Source of the DNA: Streptomyces xylophagus
Lineage (GTDB): Bacteria > Actinomycetota > Actinomycetes > Streptomycetales > Streptomycetaceae
Length of the DNA stretch: 64,000 bases
Assembly: GCF_000716435.1 (NCBI RefSeq)
Contig: NZ_JNWO01000007.1
Coordinates: 434,001-498,000, forward strand
Direction of reading: 5' to 3'
Of this stretch, positions 8,539 through 17,806 are shown piece after piece. Within the stretch, counting starts at the first letter, position 1; each line of letters opens with the position of its first letter. Below the pieces are notes generated by a model. The model ran no database searches. It was given only the letters and a program-made list of their open reading frames with translations, and was not told the origin of the DNA. The position numbers and the translations under genes were made by a program.

Positions 8539-9621
8539 ATGGCTCAAGGTCGGGGTTCCGCAGGCCGGGCGACGATCCGTGACGTGGCATCGCGTGCGGG
8601 CGTGTCCGTCGCCACCGTCTCGCGGATTCTCAGCGGGGCGTACACCGCGCCCCCGGCGACGCACGAGCGGGTCATGCAGGCCGTGCAGGATCTCGACTAC
8701 GTGGTCAACGCCAACGCCCGTTCCCTCAACACGGCTTCGGGGATGGTGGCGATGGTGGTCAACGACATCACCTCGCCGTTCTTCATGAACGTCGCCTCCG
8801 GAGTGGAGGAGCAGGCCGTCGCCGACGGTCGCGTCTGCCTCGTCTGTTCCACCCAGGGCGTGCCGGAGCGCGAGTTGTCGGTGATCGACCTGATGCGCCA
8901 GCGGGGTGCGGAGGCGGTCATCCTGGTCGGCGGCATGGCCGAGACCGAGGAGCATCTCGCCCAACTCACCGCCGCCGCCGAGGGATTGGACCGGGCCGGT
9001 GCCCGTCTGGTGCTCTGCGCCCGGCCGTGGAAGGGCGGCGCCAAGGCACCGGTGGACGTGGTGGAGTGCGACATGGAGAGCGGCGCCTTCGCCGCCACCA
9101 GCCATCTGCTGTCCGCCGGTCACACCCGGGTGGCCCACCTGGCGGGTCCGCACGAGTTCAGCGTGGCGGGCCAGCGTCTCGAAGGGTACGAACGGGCCCT
9201 GCGCGCACACGGCGTGAAGCCCGATCCGGCGCTCGTCGCCGAGAGCGACATGACCCGCGAGTCCGGCTACGAGGCGGCCTGTCGGCTCCTGACCGACACC
9301 GACGCCACCGCGATCTTCTGCGCCAGCGACATGAGCGCCGCCGGTGCCATCGCCGCCGCCCGCGACCTGGGCCGCTCGGTCCCCGACGACCTCTCGGTGG
9401 TCGGCTTCGACGACATCCCGCTCGCCGAGGACCTCTACCCCCGCCTGACCACCGTGCACGTCCCCCAGCAGGAGCTCGGCCGCTCCGCGACCCGTCTCGC
9501 CCTGCACCGCCGCCCCATGGATCCACCGAGCCGCCGTGTGGTGCTCGGCTCGCACGTCGTCGTACGGCAGTCGGTGGCGCCCCCGGCTCGCCTCAACACC
9601 CCTGGAAAGGCGGAGAGTTGA
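8539..9621 (+). CDS. LacI family transcriptional regulator
   Basis: A 360-residue repressor. The N-terminal helix-turn-helix with hinge helix reads RATIRDVASRAGVSVATVSRIL. The C-terminal sugar-sensing domain contains AIFCASDMSAAGAIAAARDLG and VVGFDDIPLAEDLYPRLTTV, both standard. The ATG at 8539 is preferred because GAGGAG at 8524 gives good spacing. It is divergent from the sugar importer at 6834-8324, its likely target. Its stop overlaps the TTG start of the DUF2264 gene (TTGA), so the two are coupled. Confidence 0.92.
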   Translation: MAQGRGSAGRATIRDVASRAGVSVATVSRILSGAYTAPPATHERVMQAVQDLDYVVNANARSLNTASGMVAMVVNDITSPFFMNVASGVEEQAVADGRVCLVCSTQGVPERELSVIDLMRQRGAEAVILVGGMAETEEHLAQLTAAAEGLDRAGARLVLCARPWKGGAKAPVDVVECDMESGAFAATSHLLSAGHTRVAHLAGPHEFSVAGQRLEGYERALRAHGVKPDPALVAESDMTRESGYEAACRLLTDTDATAIFCASDMSAAGAIAAARDLGRSVPDDLSVVGFDDIPLAEDLYPRLTTVHVPQQELGRSATRLALHRRPMDPPSRRVVLGSHVVVRQSVAPPARLNTPGKAES

Positions 9622-11579
9622 TACCAGAGGACCGGCTCCTCTCCCCGTACACCGGCTGGACGCGCACGCACTGGGAGGCGCTGGCCGACGCGCAGTTGGC
9701 CGCCGTCCGCCCGTACGCCACCGACCGGCACGCCCTGCTCCATCTACCCGGCCCCGCCAGCCGCAACGGCCGGCACAGCGACGGCCTGGAAGGCTTCGCC
9801 CGCACCTTCCTGCTCGCCGGCTTCCGGCTGGCCCAGTCCGGCGACAACGACCCGGGGGACCAAGCCAGTTGGTACGCCAAAGGCCTGGCCGCCGGCACCG
9901 ACCCGCGCTCCCCCGACCACTGGCCGAGCATGCGCGAGTGCGGGCAGGCCAAGGTGGAGTGCGCGTCGGTGGCGATCGCGCTGCACGAGACCCGGCGCTC
10001 GATCTGGGACCGGCTCGACGACGGCGTACGGCAACGGATCGTCGCCTGGATGACGGACCTGCTCGGCAGCGACGTCCCCGACAACAACTGGGTCTGGTTC
10101 AGGGCGATCACGTCGGCTTTCTTGCGCTCGGTCGATGCTCCGTGGAGCGCGCCCGACATCGACCACGCGATCGCGCGGACGGAGGCCTGGTACGCGGGCG
10201 ACGGCTGGTACTCCGACGGCGGTGGCACGGGCGGTCCGCTCCGGCACTTCGACTACTACTCGGGCTGGGCGATGCACTACTACCCGCTCTGGTACTGCCG
10301 CATCTCCGGCGCCGACGCCGACCCCGCCCTGCTCCCCCGCTACCGCGCCCGGCTGCGCCGCTACTTGGACGACGCCCAGCACCTGGTGGCGGCCGACGGC
10401 GCCCCGCTGTACCAGGGCCGCTCCCTCACGTACCGCTACGCGATGCTCTGCCCGCTGTGGGCCGGCGCGGTCTTCGACGCCACTCCCCTGCCGGCGGGCC
10501 GCACCCGCCGCCTCGCCAGCGGAGTCCTGCGGCACTTCACCGAGGCAGGCTGCTTCGACGAGCGTGGGCTCCAACCCCTGGGCTGGCACGGGGAGTTCGC
10601 GGCGATCCGGCAGCCGTATTCCGGGCCGGGCTCGCCGTACTGGTCGAGCAAGGGCTTCGCCGGACTGGTGCTGCCCGCCGAGCATCCGGTCTGGTCGGAG
10701 AAGGAGGAGGCGTCGCCGATCGAAACCCGGGACGTGCGGCGGACGTTGACCGCTCCGGGGTGGCTCGTCTCCGGCACGGCCGCCGACGGGGTCGTGCGCG
10801 TCGTCAACCACGGCAGCGACCACGCCTTCGGTGACGGCACCGCCCCCGAGGCGGACGACCCGGTCTACAGCCGTCTCGCCTACGCCTCCCACGCCGCCCC
10901 CGACAGCACGGAGGCGAGCCTGAACGACCCGCTCGACTCGCACATCGCGCTGCTCGACGCCGAGGGGCGGCCTTCCCACCGCCGACCGCTGACCCGGCTG
11001 CACCTGGGTGTGCGCACCGCCGTCTCCCGCCATCGCGCGCACTGGCCGCTCGCTCCGGTGCCCGCCCCGTACGCCCACGACCCCGCGCCGGCCTTCCGCA
11101 TGGGACCGTGGGTCACGACGGCGTCCGTACTGAACGGGCCACTGGAGGTGCGGCTCGCTCGGGTCGACGGCCCGGTGCGGGAACCGCTGCGGCTCCGCCT
11201 CGGCGGATACTGCCTGGCCGCCGCCGAACCACCGCGCGTGCACGAGGAGATCGGGCCCGCCGCATGGGTGAGCCGTCCAACCGGCCTGTCCAGCACGGTG
11301 GTTGGACTGCGCGGTTTCGATGAGACGGGCATCACCACCGCGCGCGACGCCAACGCCTTCGGCCCGCACTCGGCGACACCCTGGCTCGCCACCACGGCGG
11401 AGATCCAACCGGGCGCGGTGTACGCCGCGTTGGTCTGTCTCTCCGGGGTGGTGGAGGGGCCGGGTGCCGCCGAAGCCGTACGGCTGGAGGTCCACTACGA
11501 CGGTGACGGCACCGCCCTCGCCTCCGTCGGCTGGGCCGACGGCACCAAGGACAACGTCCGCCTGGAGCCGTCTAGTTGA
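9618..11579 (+). CDS. DUF2264 domain-containing protein
   Basis: A 653-residue protein with a DUF2264 N-terminal half (about 1-370) expected to be an alpha/alpha barrel. Characteristic stretches are DNNWVWFRAITSAFL, GDGWYSDGGG and FDYYSGWAMHYYPLWY. The C-terminal part is probably a beta-sandwich. The TTG start at 9618 overlaps the LacI stop and has AAGGCGGAG just upstream. Function is unproven. The family is often found with pectin or other plant polysaccharide genes, and the aromatic, acidic barrel suggests a glycoside hydrolase or lyase. There is no signal peptide. Its stop abuts the convergent GH6 stop with no gap. Confidence 0.85.
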   Translation: MIPEDRLLSPYTGWTRTHWEALADAQLAAVRPYATDRHALLHLPGPASRNGRHSDGLEGFARTFLLAGFRLAQSGDNDPGDQASWYAKGLAAGTDPRSPDHWPSMRECGQAKVECASVAIALHETRRSIWDRLDDGVRQRIVAWMTDLLGSDVPDNNWVWFRAITSAFLRSVDAPWSAPDIDHAIARTEAWYAGDGWYSDGGGTGGPLRHFDYYSGWAMHYYPLWYCRISGADADPALLPRYRARLRRYLDDAQHLVAADGAPLYQGRSLTYRYAMLCPLWAGAVFDATPLPAGRTRRLASGVLRHFTEAGCFDERGLQPLGWHGEFAAIRQPYSGPGSPYWSSKGFAGLVLPAEHPVWSEKEEASPIETRDVRRTLTAPGWLVSGTAADGVVRVVNHGSDHAFGDGTAPEADDPVYSRLAYASHAAPDSTEASLNDPLDSHIALLDAEGRPSHRRPLTRLHLGVRTAVSRHRAHWPLAPVPAPYAHDPAPAFRMGPWVTTASVLNGPLEVRLARVDGPVREPLRLRLGGYCLAAAEPPRVHEEIGPAAWVSRPTGLSSTVVGLRGFDETGITTARDANAFGPHSATPWLATTAEIQPGAVYAALVCLSGVVEGPGAAEAVRLEVHYDGDGTALASVGWADGTKDNVRLEPSS

Positions 11580-12554
11580 TCAGGTGCCGTCGATGAGCCG
11601 GACGGCGAGATCGGGGCTGAACTGGCCGGCGGGGACCGTCGGCGCGATCCCGCACTGGCCGTCGGAGTTACCCGGTGTCTTGACCCACAGCAGCAGGTCC
11701 TCGGCGCCGCCGACGCGCGGGGTGACGCCGAGTTTGCGGCCGGCGGGGTTGCACCATTCGCCGTTGGAGCCGTTGCCGTTGCGGCTGGTGTCGACGACGA
11801 AGTGGGAGGTGCCGCCGAGCGCCGAGTTGATCGCGTTGCCGTAGGTCTCCGAGGACGGGGTGGTGTAGAAGTTCGAGACGTTCAGGGAGAAGCCACGGAC
11901 GTCGGCCACGCCCGCCGACCTCAGTCGGCTCGCCATGGTCGCCGGGTCGACCCAGTTGGTGTGTCCGGCGTCGAGGTAGGCCCAGGTGTTGGGGGCCTTC
12001 TGCTGGAACATCTGGGTGGCGTAGGCGAGCATCGCGAGGCGGTCGCTGATCTGTGCGCCGGTCAGGCAGCTGAAGTCCGACAGGGCGTCCGGCTCGATGA
12101 CGACGACGGCGGGGTGGGTGCCGACCGCCGCCGCGAAGGTGGAGATCCAGGTGCGGTAGGCGGCCACGCTGCCCGCACCGCCGGACGACTCGCCGCCGCA
12201 CGCGTCCCGGCCCGGGATGTTGTAGGCGACGAGCACGGGCAGTTTGTCGTGGCTGTCGGCGGCGCCGACGTAGCCGGACACGGCCGGGCCGATGCCCGCG
12301 CTCTCGTTGGCGAACCAGCGGGCGATCGACTGGGAGGCGATGGCCGACTGGATGCGCGCGGCGCGGGAGTCGGCGGGGTTGTTGCGGACCCAGACGGCCG
12401 GGCCGGAGTCGGGGTTGGAGTAGAAGCCGCTCGTCAGGGAGACGGGGCTGGCTGCGGACGCCGAACCGGCTGCCAGGAGCGGCAGCGGCGCAACGAGCAG
12501 ACAGACCAGGGCAGTTCGGAGCACGGCGATTTTGAGCAGGGCTTTCCAGCGCAT
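11580..12554 (-). CDS. Secreted GH6 cellulase (endoglucanase/cellobiohydrolase)
   Basis: A 324-residue protein with a cleavable signal peptide (hydrophobic core VCLLVAPLPLLAAGSASAA, cleavage near residue 34) and one GH6 catalytic domain. VVVIEPDALSDFSCL carries the catalytic acid Asp. LDAGHTNWVDP, GFSLNVSNFYTT and RNGNGSNGEWCNPAGRKLG are GH6 core motifs. No carbohydrate-binding module is present, so it is shorter than many Streptomyces GH6 enzymes. GH6 acts on cellulose with inversion. Within the cellulase group it is 114 bp downstream of the GH9 gene on the same strand. Confidence 0.93.
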   Translation of the reverse strand: MRWKALLKIAVLRTALVCLLVAPLPLLAAGSASAASPVSLTSGFYSNPDSGPAVWVRNNPADSRAARIQSAIASQSIARWFANESAGIGPAVSGYVGAADSHDKLPVLVAYNIPGRDACGGESSGGAGSVAAYRTWISTFAAAVGTHPAVVVIEPDALSDFSCLTGAQISDRLAMLAYATQMFQQKAPNTWAYLDAGHTNWVDPATMASRLRSAGVADVRGFSLNVSNFYTTPSSETYGNAINSALGGTSHFVVDTSRNGNGSNGEWCNPAGRKLGVTPRVGGAEDLLLWVKTPGNSDGQCGIAPTVPAGQFSPDLAVRLIDGT

Positions 12555-12602
12555 GGTGAGTCCCTCTCTCTCGGGGCGGGGCTGCCGTGGGCCCCTCGGC
12601 TC

Positions 12603-12638
12603 GGCTCCGTCCGCGCTCGTCCAAGCGCGGGCGGAGCC
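12603..12638 (-). terminator. Hairpin after the GH9 gene
   Basis: A 15-bp inverted repeat (left arm 12603-12617, right arm 12624-12638, one mismatch) with a 6-base loop. It lies just past the stop of the GH9 gene and ahead of the GH6 start. There is no T-run, as is common in Streptomyces. It may separate or dampen read-through from GH9 into GH6. Confidence 0.5.
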
Positions 12639-12668
12639 ACGGCGGTTCGTGCGTTCAGGCGGCGGTGC

Positions 12669-14921
12669 TCAGCGCGCGGAGTCGGCGGCGAAGGATGCCA
12701 CCCAGGCGAGCGCGGAGTTCCAGTTGATGGCGATCTCGTTGGTCGAGTACGAGTAGATGTCGTCGATGTAGCAGGTGGCGGGGGCGCAGCCGACCAGGTT
12801 CTGTTGCGCGACCGGGTCCTGGAGGGCCGAGTCGGGGCCGCCGGCCAGTGAACCGGGCGGCGGGCTGGGCAACTTGGGGTCGATCTGGTGGGCCCAGATG
12901 CGGTTGTGCTGGTTGTGGCTGAACTGCGTGCCGTAGCCGGTGACGAAGGACTGGTTCAGGGCGTTGCGGCCGAGGAGGTAGTCCAGCGACTCCAGCACGG
13001 CGGTGCGGTAGACGCCGCGGTGGGTGAGGTCGTAGGCCGTCGCGATGACCATGGCGTTGTTCGCGGTGACGCTGTTGGAGCCCCAGGCGTAGGCGCCGTC
13101 GGTGGGCAGGCTGGGGTTCGGGTAGCCCTGCGACCGCTCGTCCCGTACGAACCCGTCGGCAACGGCGAGGACCCGCTCGCGTGCGGCGGCGACCATGCGG
13201 GCGGGGAAGCGGCTCGGCAGCCGGACGACGGTGAGGTCGGCCAGCGCGCCGGTGTCCCGCCAGGAGAACCCGGCCGACGTGATCTCCATGTCGATGCGGG
13301 ACAGGTAGGCGCGGTCGTGCGTGGTGGCGTACAACTCGGTTGCGGCCCAGGAGAATTCGTCGGAGACGTTCGTGTCGGCGTACGCTCCGCCGCCGACGCT
13401 GTCGCTGCTCGGGGCGTACACGTCGGGGTGGGCGAGCGCGGCCTTCCAGGCGGTCTCGGCGGCGGTCAGGCAGGTGTGGGCGAAGGCCGCGTCGTAGCGG
13501 GCCCACACCCGGGCGCACTGGGCGCCCGCGGCGGCCAGGTTGAGGGTGGCGGCCGTGGACGGCGCGTGCAGGTAACGGAGTTGGGAGTCCTTGTCGGGCT
13601 GGGTGGGCAGGGCGGTCCAGGCCAGGTCGTGGACCTTGTGGTGGACCATGCCGGCCAGCGGCTGACCCGCGGGCACCTGCATGCTCAGCAGGAACTCGGT
13701 CTCCCAGCGGGACTCGTCGAGGACGTCCGGGACGCCGTTGTGGTTCTCGGGGATGCTCAGCAGTCCGTCGCGCAGCCCGGCGGTGTCGCCCTCGGCGCGG
13801 GAACGTTCGTAGGAGTCCATCAACTGCCAGGCCGCAAGGGCCCCGTTGACGACGTACTTGCCCTGGTCGCCCGCGTCGTACCAACCACCTTGGACGTCCA
13901 GCGAGTAGTCACAAGTGCCGGGCAGGCAGGGCACGTTGCTGTCGCCCTTGTTGGGCGCGACGCCGACATGCCCTGCGGGCCGAGCGTAGGCGTCCCCGGC
14001 GTACTGGGCCTCGATGGGGGTGCCGCTGCGGACGTCGTAGAAGTAGCCCAACGCGTCCTTGCGCAGGGCGGTGTAGGGATCGTCCGCGATGGCGAACGGG
14101 TAGCTGGTCGCGTCGCCGACCATGAGCGTGTAGCCCATACCTACCTTGTGCACCGAGCTGAAGTCGGCGATGTGCACATGGTCGCCGGAGGCGGCGTCCG
14201 TGCCCTGGACGTGGGTGCGTCCGGTCCTGACGACGGCGCCGGAGGCGTCCAGCAGGCGCCAACTCACGGGCTCTGTGGAGGAGTTGACGATCGACGCCCT
14301 CTTGGGGCCGTGGACCGCGTAGCCGTACTGGTTCGTCCGCACCGGAGAGCCGAAGTCGCGTCCGCCGCCCGGCGGTATCGCACCACCGGTGAGGGAGACG
14401 TCGTCGAGGCACAGGGTGAACGGCTGGGCGGCGCCGCCCTGTTGGAAGGTGAGCTGGGCGTGCAGGTCGGCCGTCGCCGAAGTGCCGGTGAACTGGAAGG
14501 TCTTGGGCGTGGTGGTGACGGCGGCGGTCTTGTTCAGGGTGGTCGTGAACGGGGCGGCGGGCAGCTGCACCACGGCGTGGATCGACACGTCGCGGGTGGC
14601 GGAGGCGGTGAAGCGCAGCGTGTACGGCTGGCCGGCCTCCACAGGGATGTCGTTCTGGCCGATCATCGAGTCCCACACGTTGACGGTCCCGGCGGGGACG
14701 TCGGCGCACAGGCGGCCCAGGCTTACGGTGGACGGCGTGCTGGCGCTGCTCCACCAAGGGGTCTTCACGCTGTCGAACGTGCCGTTGAGCACGCGTTCGT
14801 AGGGTGCTTCCGCGGCTCGCGCGGACGCCACGGGGGTCGTGGCCAGGGTGGCGACAACCAGGGCGGGCGCGAGGAGGACCGCGCCCCATCCGGTCCTGCG
14901 AGATCTGGTCCTGCGGAACAT
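12669..14921 (-). CDS. Secreted GH9 cellulase with N-terminal CBM4/9-like module
   Basis: A 750-residue secreted protein with a signal peptide (ending near VASARAAEA, residue 38). A CBM4/9-like jelly-roll starts at ERVLNGTFD (about 40-175). The CelD-type Ig-like domain follows (about 190-280; VRTNQYGY). The GH9 catalytic domain (about 290-750) holds GGWYDAGDQGKYVVNG, with the catalytic base Asp pair, GYGTQFSHNQHNRIWAH, and SYSTNEIAINWNSALAW, with the proton-donor Glu. Complete GH9 enzymes of this Theme B layout are usually endo- or processive endoglucanases. It is divergent from the beta-glucosidase gene. Confidence 0.93.
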   Translation of the reverse strand: MFRRTRSRRTGWGAVLLAPALVVATLATTPVASARAAEAPYERVLNGTFDSVKTPWWSSASTPSTVSLGRLCADVPAGTVNVWDSMIGQNDIPVEAGQPYTLRFTASATRDVSIHAVVQLPAAPFTTTLNKTAAVTTTPKTFQFTGTSATADLHAQLTFQQGGAAQPFTLCLDDVSLTGGAIPPGGGRDFGSPVRTNQYGYAVHGPKRASIVNSSTEPVSWRLLDASGAVVRTGRTHVQGTDAASGDHVHIADFSSVHKVGMGYTLMVGDATSYPFAIADDPYTALRKDALGYFYDVRSGTPIEAQYAGDAYARPAGHVGVAPNKGDSNVPCLPGTCDYSLDVQGGWYDAGDQGKYVVNGALAAWQLMDSYERSRAEGDTAGLRDGLLSIPENHNGVPDVLDESRWETEFLLSMQVPAGQPLAGMVHHKVHDLAWTALPTQPDKDSQLRYLHAPSTAATLNLAAAGAQCARVWARYDAAFAHTCLTAAETAWKAALAHPDVYAPSSDSVGGGAYADTNVSDEFSWAATELYATTHDRAYLSRIDMEITSAGFSWRDTGALADLTVVRLPSRFPARMVAAARERVLAVADGFVRDERSQGYPNPSLPTDGAYAWGSNSVTANNAMVIATAYDLTHRGVYRTAVLESLDYLLGRNALNQSFVTGYGTQFSHNQHNRIWAHQIDPKLPSPPPGSLAGGPDSALQDPVAQQNLVGCAPATCYIDDIYSYSTNEIAINWNSALAWVASFAADSAR

Positions 14922-15248
14922 TCCGGGCCCTTCTCGGTGACAGGGTTCCCGGCTCGGTGCGGCGTCAGTGCCAGATGGTGGGTGGGGGGCGGCGAGGCTG
15001 TCAAGACTTCACGCACAGCAGTCCTTCGGGAGTCTTTTCTGCGTCCGGACCCTTCACAGACTGAACGCGCTGCTCCTAGTCTGCGACTGTAAGCGCTTCC
15101 AGTTCTGACTGGAAGCACCGCACAGGAACCCGCCGAGCTGTGGCGTCAACCCAGCTTCGTACCAGGTCAGAAGCGATACGTATGTCGAGGACGAGGGCAC
15201 TCCGATTGTTATCGCTCCCGGATTTCCCGCAGACGGAGGTTCAACTCA
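14922..15248. promoter_or_regulatory. Divergent promoter region of GH9 cellulase and GH1 beta-glucosidase genes
   Basis: A 327-bp gap without a gene. It must hold both promoters. The visible element is CTGTAAGCGCTTCCAG at 15087-15102, which overlaps a 9-bp inverted repeat (GCTTCCAGT / ACTGGAAGC, 15095-15116). AGCGCT-centred palindromes are known operators of the Streptomyces cellobiose regulator CebR, although the consensus there is TGGGAGCGCTCCCA. The same half CTGTAAGCGCT recurs, inverted, before the LacI gene at 16656. Confidence 0.55.
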
Positions 15249-16592
15249 GTGAGTACGTTCGATCCCGGCTTCCTGTGGGGCGCCGCCACATCGAGCTATC
15301 AGATCGAGGGCGCGGTCACGGAAGACGGCCGGGGCCCCTCCATCTGGGACACCTTCGCGGCCACCCCGGGAGCCGTCCGGGGCGGTGACACCGGAGCCGT
15401 CGCGGCCGACCACTACCACCGCTTCCCCGGGGACATCGCGCTGATGGCCCAACTGGGCCTGCGCGCCTATCGGTTCTCCCTCGCCTGGCCCCGCATCCAG
15501 CCCACCGGCTCCGGCCCGGCCAACCGGCGCGGCCTCGACTTCTACCGCCGACTCACCGACACCCTCCTCGACCACGGCATCCAGCCCCGGCCCACCCTCT
15601 ACCACTGGGATCTCCCCCAGCCGCTGGAGGACGCCGGCGGCTGGGCGGTCCGGGACACCGCCGAGCGGTTCGCCGAGTACGCCGCCCTCGCCCACGAGGC
15701 GCTGGGCGACCGCGTCACCCACTGGACCACCCTCAACGAGCCCTGGTGCTCGGCCTTCCTCGGCTACGCCACGGGCCGCCACGCCCCCGGCCGCCGCGAA
15801 CCCGCCGCCGCCGTACGCGCCGCCCACCACCTGCTGCTCGCCCACAGCCTGGCCACGGAGGCGATACGGGACGCCGACTCGCACGTCGGCATCACCCTCA
15901 ACCTCACCCACGTCGATCCGCTCAGCACCGCGCCCGCCGACCTGGACGCGGCCCGTCGTATCGACGGCATGCAGAACCGCCTCTTCCTCGATCCGCTGCT
16001 GCGCGGCGCCTACCCCGACGACGTACTCGCCGACCTCCACGAGGTCACCGGCTTCGGTCACGTCCACGACAACGACCTGAAGCGGATCGGGGCGCCCCTG
16101 GACCACCTCGGCATCAACTACTACGCGCCGATGCTGGTCGCGGGCAGCACGACACCGGTCCAATCCGCCTACGTGGGCTCGCCGTTGGTCCGTGTCGCCG
16201 ACGGAGGCCGGCCTAGGACGGCGATGGGCTGGGAGATCGACGAGAGCGGACTCCTGGAGCTGCTGCTGCGGCTCAAGGCCGACTACCCGGCCGTACCCCT
16301 GTACATCACGGAGAACGGCGCCGCCTTCGACGACGTGGTGGAGGACGACGGGGTGCACGACGCGTACCGGATCGCCTACCTGGACGGCCATCTCCGTTCC
16401 TGCGCACGGGCGATCGACCGGGGTGTGCCGCTCAAGGGCTACTTCGTCTGGTCGCTCCTCGACAACTTCGAGTGGTCCTTCGGCTACGGGCCCCGCTTCG
16501 GCATCGTGCACGTCGACTACGCGACCCAGCGCCGTACGCCGAAGGACAGTGCCCGCTGGTACGCGGAGGTCATCCGGCGCGGCGGCCTGTGA
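15249..16592 (+). CDS. Beta-glucosidase, glycoside hydrolase family 1
   Basis: A 447-residue cytoplasmic GH1 enzyme. [15 protein letters not shown] at the N-terminus is the family signature. TTLNEPW (about residue 160) carries the acid/base Glu and YITENGAAF (about 350) the nucleophile Glu. [18 protein letters not shown] completes the active site. It hydrolyses cellobiose or other beta-glucosides imported after cellulase action. The GTG start at 15249 follows GGAGG at proper spacing. The gene precedes the LacI regulator by 63 bp, an order that matches bglC next to cebR. Confidence 0.95.
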   Translation: MSTFDPGFLWGAATSSYQIEGAVTEDGRGPSIWDTFAATPGAVRGGDTGAVAADHYHRFPGDIALMAQLGLRAYRFSLAWPRIQPTGSGPANRRGLDFYRRLTDTLLDHGIQPRPTLYHWDLPQPLEDAGGWAVRDTAERFAEYAALAHEALGDRVTHWTTLNEPWCSAFLGYATGRHAPGRREPAAAVRAAHHLLLAHSLATEAIRDADSHVGITLNLTHVDPLSTAPADLDAARRIDGMQNRLFLDPLLRGAYPDDVLADLHEVTGFGHVHDNDLKRIGAPLDHLGINYYAPMLVAGSTTPVQSAYVGSPLVRVADGGRPRTAMGWEIDESGLLELLLRLKADYPAVPLYITENGAAFDDVVEDDGVHDAYRIAYLDGHLRSCARAIDRGVPLKGYFVWSLLDNFEWSFGYGPRFGIVHVDYATQRRTPKDSARWYAEVIRRGGL

Positions 16593-16598
16593 CGCCGT

Positions 16599-16610
16599 CA
16601 GCGCTTACAG
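16599..16610. promoter_or_regulatory. Operator candidate upstream of the second LacI gene
   Basis: CAGCGCTTACAG is the inverse of the half CTGTAAGCGCT found in the GH9/GH1 promoter region. It lies 46 bp upstream of the LacI start. This suggests that one regulator binds both places and controls itself. Confidence 0.45.
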
Positions 16611-16655
16611 TGCTGCTACCGCCCACCCCGTCCGTACGAACTGGAGTCGCCCCAC

Positions 16656-17657
16656 ATGACCACACGGCCGCCGACGCTCGACGAGGTGGCGCTGCGCGCC
16701 GGGGTGTCGGTCGGGACGGTCTCGCGTGTGATCAACAACCGCCGGCACGTGAGCCAGAAGGCGCGGCAGGCGGTGGAGAGTGCCGTGGCTGAGCTGGGCT
16801 ATGTGCCCAACGTCGCGGCCCGTTCGCTCGCCTCGCAGCGGCGCGGCGCGGTGGTGCTGGCGATCTCCAGCGACGATCCGGCGCTGTTCGCCAACCTCTT
16901 CTTCGCGGAGGTGATCACCGGTGTGAACGCGGTCATGGAGGAGACCGATCTCGAACTCCTGCTGATCCTGGCCGCCAACGAACGGGGCCGGGCCCGGCTC
17001 ACGCGCATCCTTCAGTCCCGGGGCGCCGACGGCGTCATGCTGCTGGCCCTGCGCGAGAACGATCCGCTGGCGAAGGTCGCCGAGGCGGGCAACGTCCCCG
17101 TCGTCCACGGAGGCCGCCCCCTCGATCGGGCCCCGCGCTGGTACGTGGACGCCGACAACCGCGGTGGGGCCCGCGAAGCCGTGGAGTACCTGATCTCGAC
17201 GGGCCGCCGCGCCATCGGCACCGTCACCGGCCCGCTCGACATCCACGCGGGCGTCTCGCGCTACCTGGGCTTCCGCGAGGCGGTCGCCCTGGCCGGCCTC
17301 GATGACCACCGCGTGGCGCACGCCGACTTCACCGAGCTGGGCGGCGCCACGGCGACCGCCCACCTCCTCGACGAACACCCGGACCTGGACGCGGTGTTCG
17401 TCGCCTCGGACGCGATGGCGGCGGGCGCCCTGCACGTCCTGCGCGAGCGCGGCCGGTCCGTCCCCGGGGACGTCGCGGTCGTCGGCTTCAACGACGTCCT
17501 CACCGCCCGGCACACCCAGCCCACCCTGACGACGATCCGCCAGCCCATCGTCGCGCTCGGCAGCGAGATGACCCGCATGCTGGTGCGCGTACTGGCCGGC
17601 GAGGACCCGACGCCCCTCATCCTGCCGACGGAACTGGTGATCAGGGAATCGGCGTAG
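16656..17657 (+). CDS. LacI family transcriptional regulator (CebR-like position)
   Basis: A 333-residue repressor. The HTH and hinge read PTLDEVALRAGVSVGTVSRVIN and GYVPNVAARSLASQRRGAV. The effector domain has AVFVASDAMAAGALHVL and VVGFNDVLTARHTQPTLTTIRQP. Its place next to a GH1 beta-glucosidase and cellulases suggests a cellobiose-type effector. No cebEFG importer lies beside it, so CebR identity is likely but not proven. AGCGCT-type sites upstream of both this gene and the beta-glucosidase support local control. Confidence 0.9.
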   Translation: MTTRPPTLDEVALRAGVSVGTVSRVINNRRHVSQKARQAVESAVAELGYVPNVAARSLASQRRGAVVLAISSDDPALFANLFFAEVITGVNAVMEETDLELLLILAANERGRARLTRILQSRGADGVMLLALRENDPLAKVAEAGNVPVVHGGRPLDRAPRWYVDADNRGGAREAVEYLISTGRRAIGTVTGPLDIHAGVSRYLGFREAVALAGLDDHRVAHADFTELGGATATAHLLDEHPDLDAVFVASDAMAAGALHVLRERGRSVPGDVAVVGFNDVLTARHTQPTLTTIRQPIVALGSEMTRMLVRVLAGEDPTPLILPTELVIRESA

Positions 17658-17806
17658 CGCGGCGGTCACGACCTCGTCGTGGCTGCCGGCCTCGACCCGA
17701 ACAACGAGGCCCCCTTCGCACTCCCCCGGTTCGTCGAACGGCACGGCCGTCCTTCGATGGCAGGATGTCCGTCCGGCATCCACTTCACGAGGTCACGGGG
17801 GTATGA

